Of a DNA stretch of 64,000 nt, positions 63,037 to 64,000 are shown piece by piece. The notes under the pieces are model-generated. The model was given only the letters and a program-made list of their open reading frames with translations, had not been told where the DNA came from and ran no database searches. This DNA is from Anaerocolumna sp. AGMB13025 (GTDB taxonomy: Bacteria; Bacillota; Clostridia; Lachnospirales; Lachnospiraceae): assembly GCF_029689925.1 (NCBI RefSeq), contig NZ_CP121445.1, positions 5,688,501 to 5,752,500 on the forward strand, read 5' to 3'. The position numbers and the translations under genes were made by a program. Within the stretch, counting starts at the first letter, position 1. The number at the start of each line of letters is the position of its first letter.

Positions 63037-64000
63037 CTAAATCACCTTCTTATATTCTGAGGGCGAAATGCCGCAAACGGATTTAAATACTTTATTAAAA
63101 TATTTTGGATCCTTAAATCCAACTTGTTCAGCCACTTCTTGTATCCGGTATTTTCCGGATAGTATCATACGTTTCGCAATACTGATTCTGAAATTTCTTA
63201 AAAATACTACAAAATTAATATTAATTTTCTGATTAAATAACTTGCTTAAATATTCAGGCGTTACCCCCACCAGATTTGCTGCCTCTGACAGGGTAATGTC
63301 TTTACTGTAATTATCCCTAATAAAATTAATTACTTTTAATACAGTCAAATTGTCAATATCCATTTCTTCATCGGAATCGGTTAGTATGTTATGTATAATT
63401 TTTTCATAGTTTAAGATCAAATCTGTTTTCGTTTTACTTTCAATCATGTTATTAATAAAGTAATGAAAGATTAACTTAGGTTCTGCCTGGGTATTATATT
63501 CTTTGGCCACATTATAGATACTAGAGGAAAATCTCGCTGTGTATTCTCTGATTAACTCCGGTCTGCCCTGGCTTTCGATAATTATTTCCTTAAATTTATC
63601 ACTTATTTTTAATGCTTTCTCATAATTGCCGTTAATAATTTCTTTGCGGATACGGTTTTCTAAATCTACCGGATAACTTATACTGGTGAACTCCAGTGTT
63701 TCCACCATTTGCTTATTAAGAATCACCTCGCTGCCATATACGAAAGTATATGACAGCAGATCCTTTAATTCAGTTATAGCATTCTCAAGCCTTGTCAGTC
63801 CAAATATGGAATTATAACTGCAGCGACAGGAACCAATGCTGTTCAAGCAAGGTAATATATGAGCAGAAAATACTTTATTTAGAAACTTATTCTTTTCCGT
63901 ATCGATTATCAGTACTAATATCCCGTACTCAAAGGATAAATGAACCACATGGAAATTCATGATGCATAAAGAGTTCATCTTATCTTTCATACAATGAATC
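63037..64000 (-). CDS. AraC/YesN-like regulator, 5' end outside the window
   Basis: At least 320 residues; the frame is open to the right edge, so the gene continues. The C-terminal AraC HTH (LVGVTPEYLSKLFNQKININ, GFKDPKYFNKVFKSVCGISP) is complete. The preceding region (SYNSIFGLTRLENAITELKD, LLSYTFVYGSEVILN) resembles the central linker of YesN-type response regulators, so an N-terminal receiver may lie outside. It is followed without a gap by the anchored binding-protein gene. Confidence 0.85.
   Translation of the reverse strand, partial: IHCMKDKMNSLCIMNFHVVHLSFEYGILVLIIDTEKNKFLNKVFSAHILPCLNSIGSCRCSYNSIFGLTRLENAITELKDLLSYTFVYGSEVILNKQMVETLEFTSISYPVDLENRIRKEIINGNYEKALKISDKFKEIIIESQGRPELIREYTARFSSSIYNVAKEYNTQAEPKLIFHYFINNMIESKTKTDLILNYEKIIHNILTDSDEEMDIDNLTVLKVINFIRDNYSKDITLSEAANLVGVTPEYLSKLFNQKININFVVFLRNFRISIAKRMILSGKYRIQEVAEQVGFKDPKYFNKVFKSVCGISPSEYKKVI

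Overview
The window is a low-GC Firmicutes chromosome segment. The order era - yqzL - recO - lipoprotein - glycyl-tRNA synthetase - ppdK, the YesM/YesN-type two-component genes, the CUT1 sugar transporters without their own ATPase and the strong AGGAGG ribosome binding sites suggest a Lachnospiraceae (Clostridia) member of the Lachnoclostridium/Anaerocolumna type. The genus is an inference. I saw no rRNA, tRNA, CRISPR array, integrase or complete insertion sequence. Most genes are on the minus strand.

Layout. 1-1850: a gene end, an AraC-glyoxalase fusion regulator and a GNAT acetyltransferase. 1911-8040: a carbohydrate ABC importer (binding protein and two permeases) followed by its likely YesM-like kinase and YesN-like response regulator. 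8041-9549: mostly non-coding, with a T-rich tract, a 51-bp-arm hairpin element and the remnant of an LD-carboxypeptidase gene. 9550-11036: a methyltransferase and a Crp/Fnr regulator. 11037-24821: an accessory region of small self-contained units, mostly a MerR, TetR or AraC regulator plus one enzyme (epimerase, CPBP protease, metallo-hydrolase, creatininase-like amidohydrolase, alpha/beta hydrolase, Ntn-hydrolase), together with a Hol-Tox type I toxin and a Fic toxin/antitoxin pair. 24822-36933: conserved housekeeping genes (ppdK, glyQS, recO, yqzL, era, an M16C peptidase) and a LiaF/DUF4097 membrane pair. 37589-50684: lipid kinase, VanZ-like protein, DinG-like helicase, a disordered Asn/Lys-rich protein, a DUF1292 protein, nitroreductase, UvrD-like helicase, gltX and an aldo/keto reductase. 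50819-64000: a zinc-ribbon membrane protein and then a large carbohydrate uptake locus, comprising an AraC regulator coupled to a membrane-anchored binding protein, an oligopeptide/oligosaccharide ABC importer (five genes), a sugar isomerase-like protein and a second CUT1 importer, almost all tightly packed.

The most unusual feature is the accessory region downstream of ppdK. Its units are separated by intergenic repeats, each containing a degenerate copy of the last 10-12 codons of ppdK (consensus A-Q-A-V-L-N-x-K-stop), on the same strand as ppdK and followed by a hairpin. At least five copies are clear and two more are likely. The simplest reading is that the ppdK 3' end is an integration site at which small regulator-plus-enzyme cassettes have accumulated, each carrying a replacement 3' end. 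This is an inference from the repeats; no recombinase gene is present in the window.

Other structures worth noting are a 74-nt near-perfect palindrome around the CPBP-TetR promoter, two MerR-type promoters with 19-bp spacers, a 73-bp duplication between the kinase and regulator genes, a long inverted-repeat family near 37.1-37.4 kb and a 16-bp tandem array near 49.3 kb.
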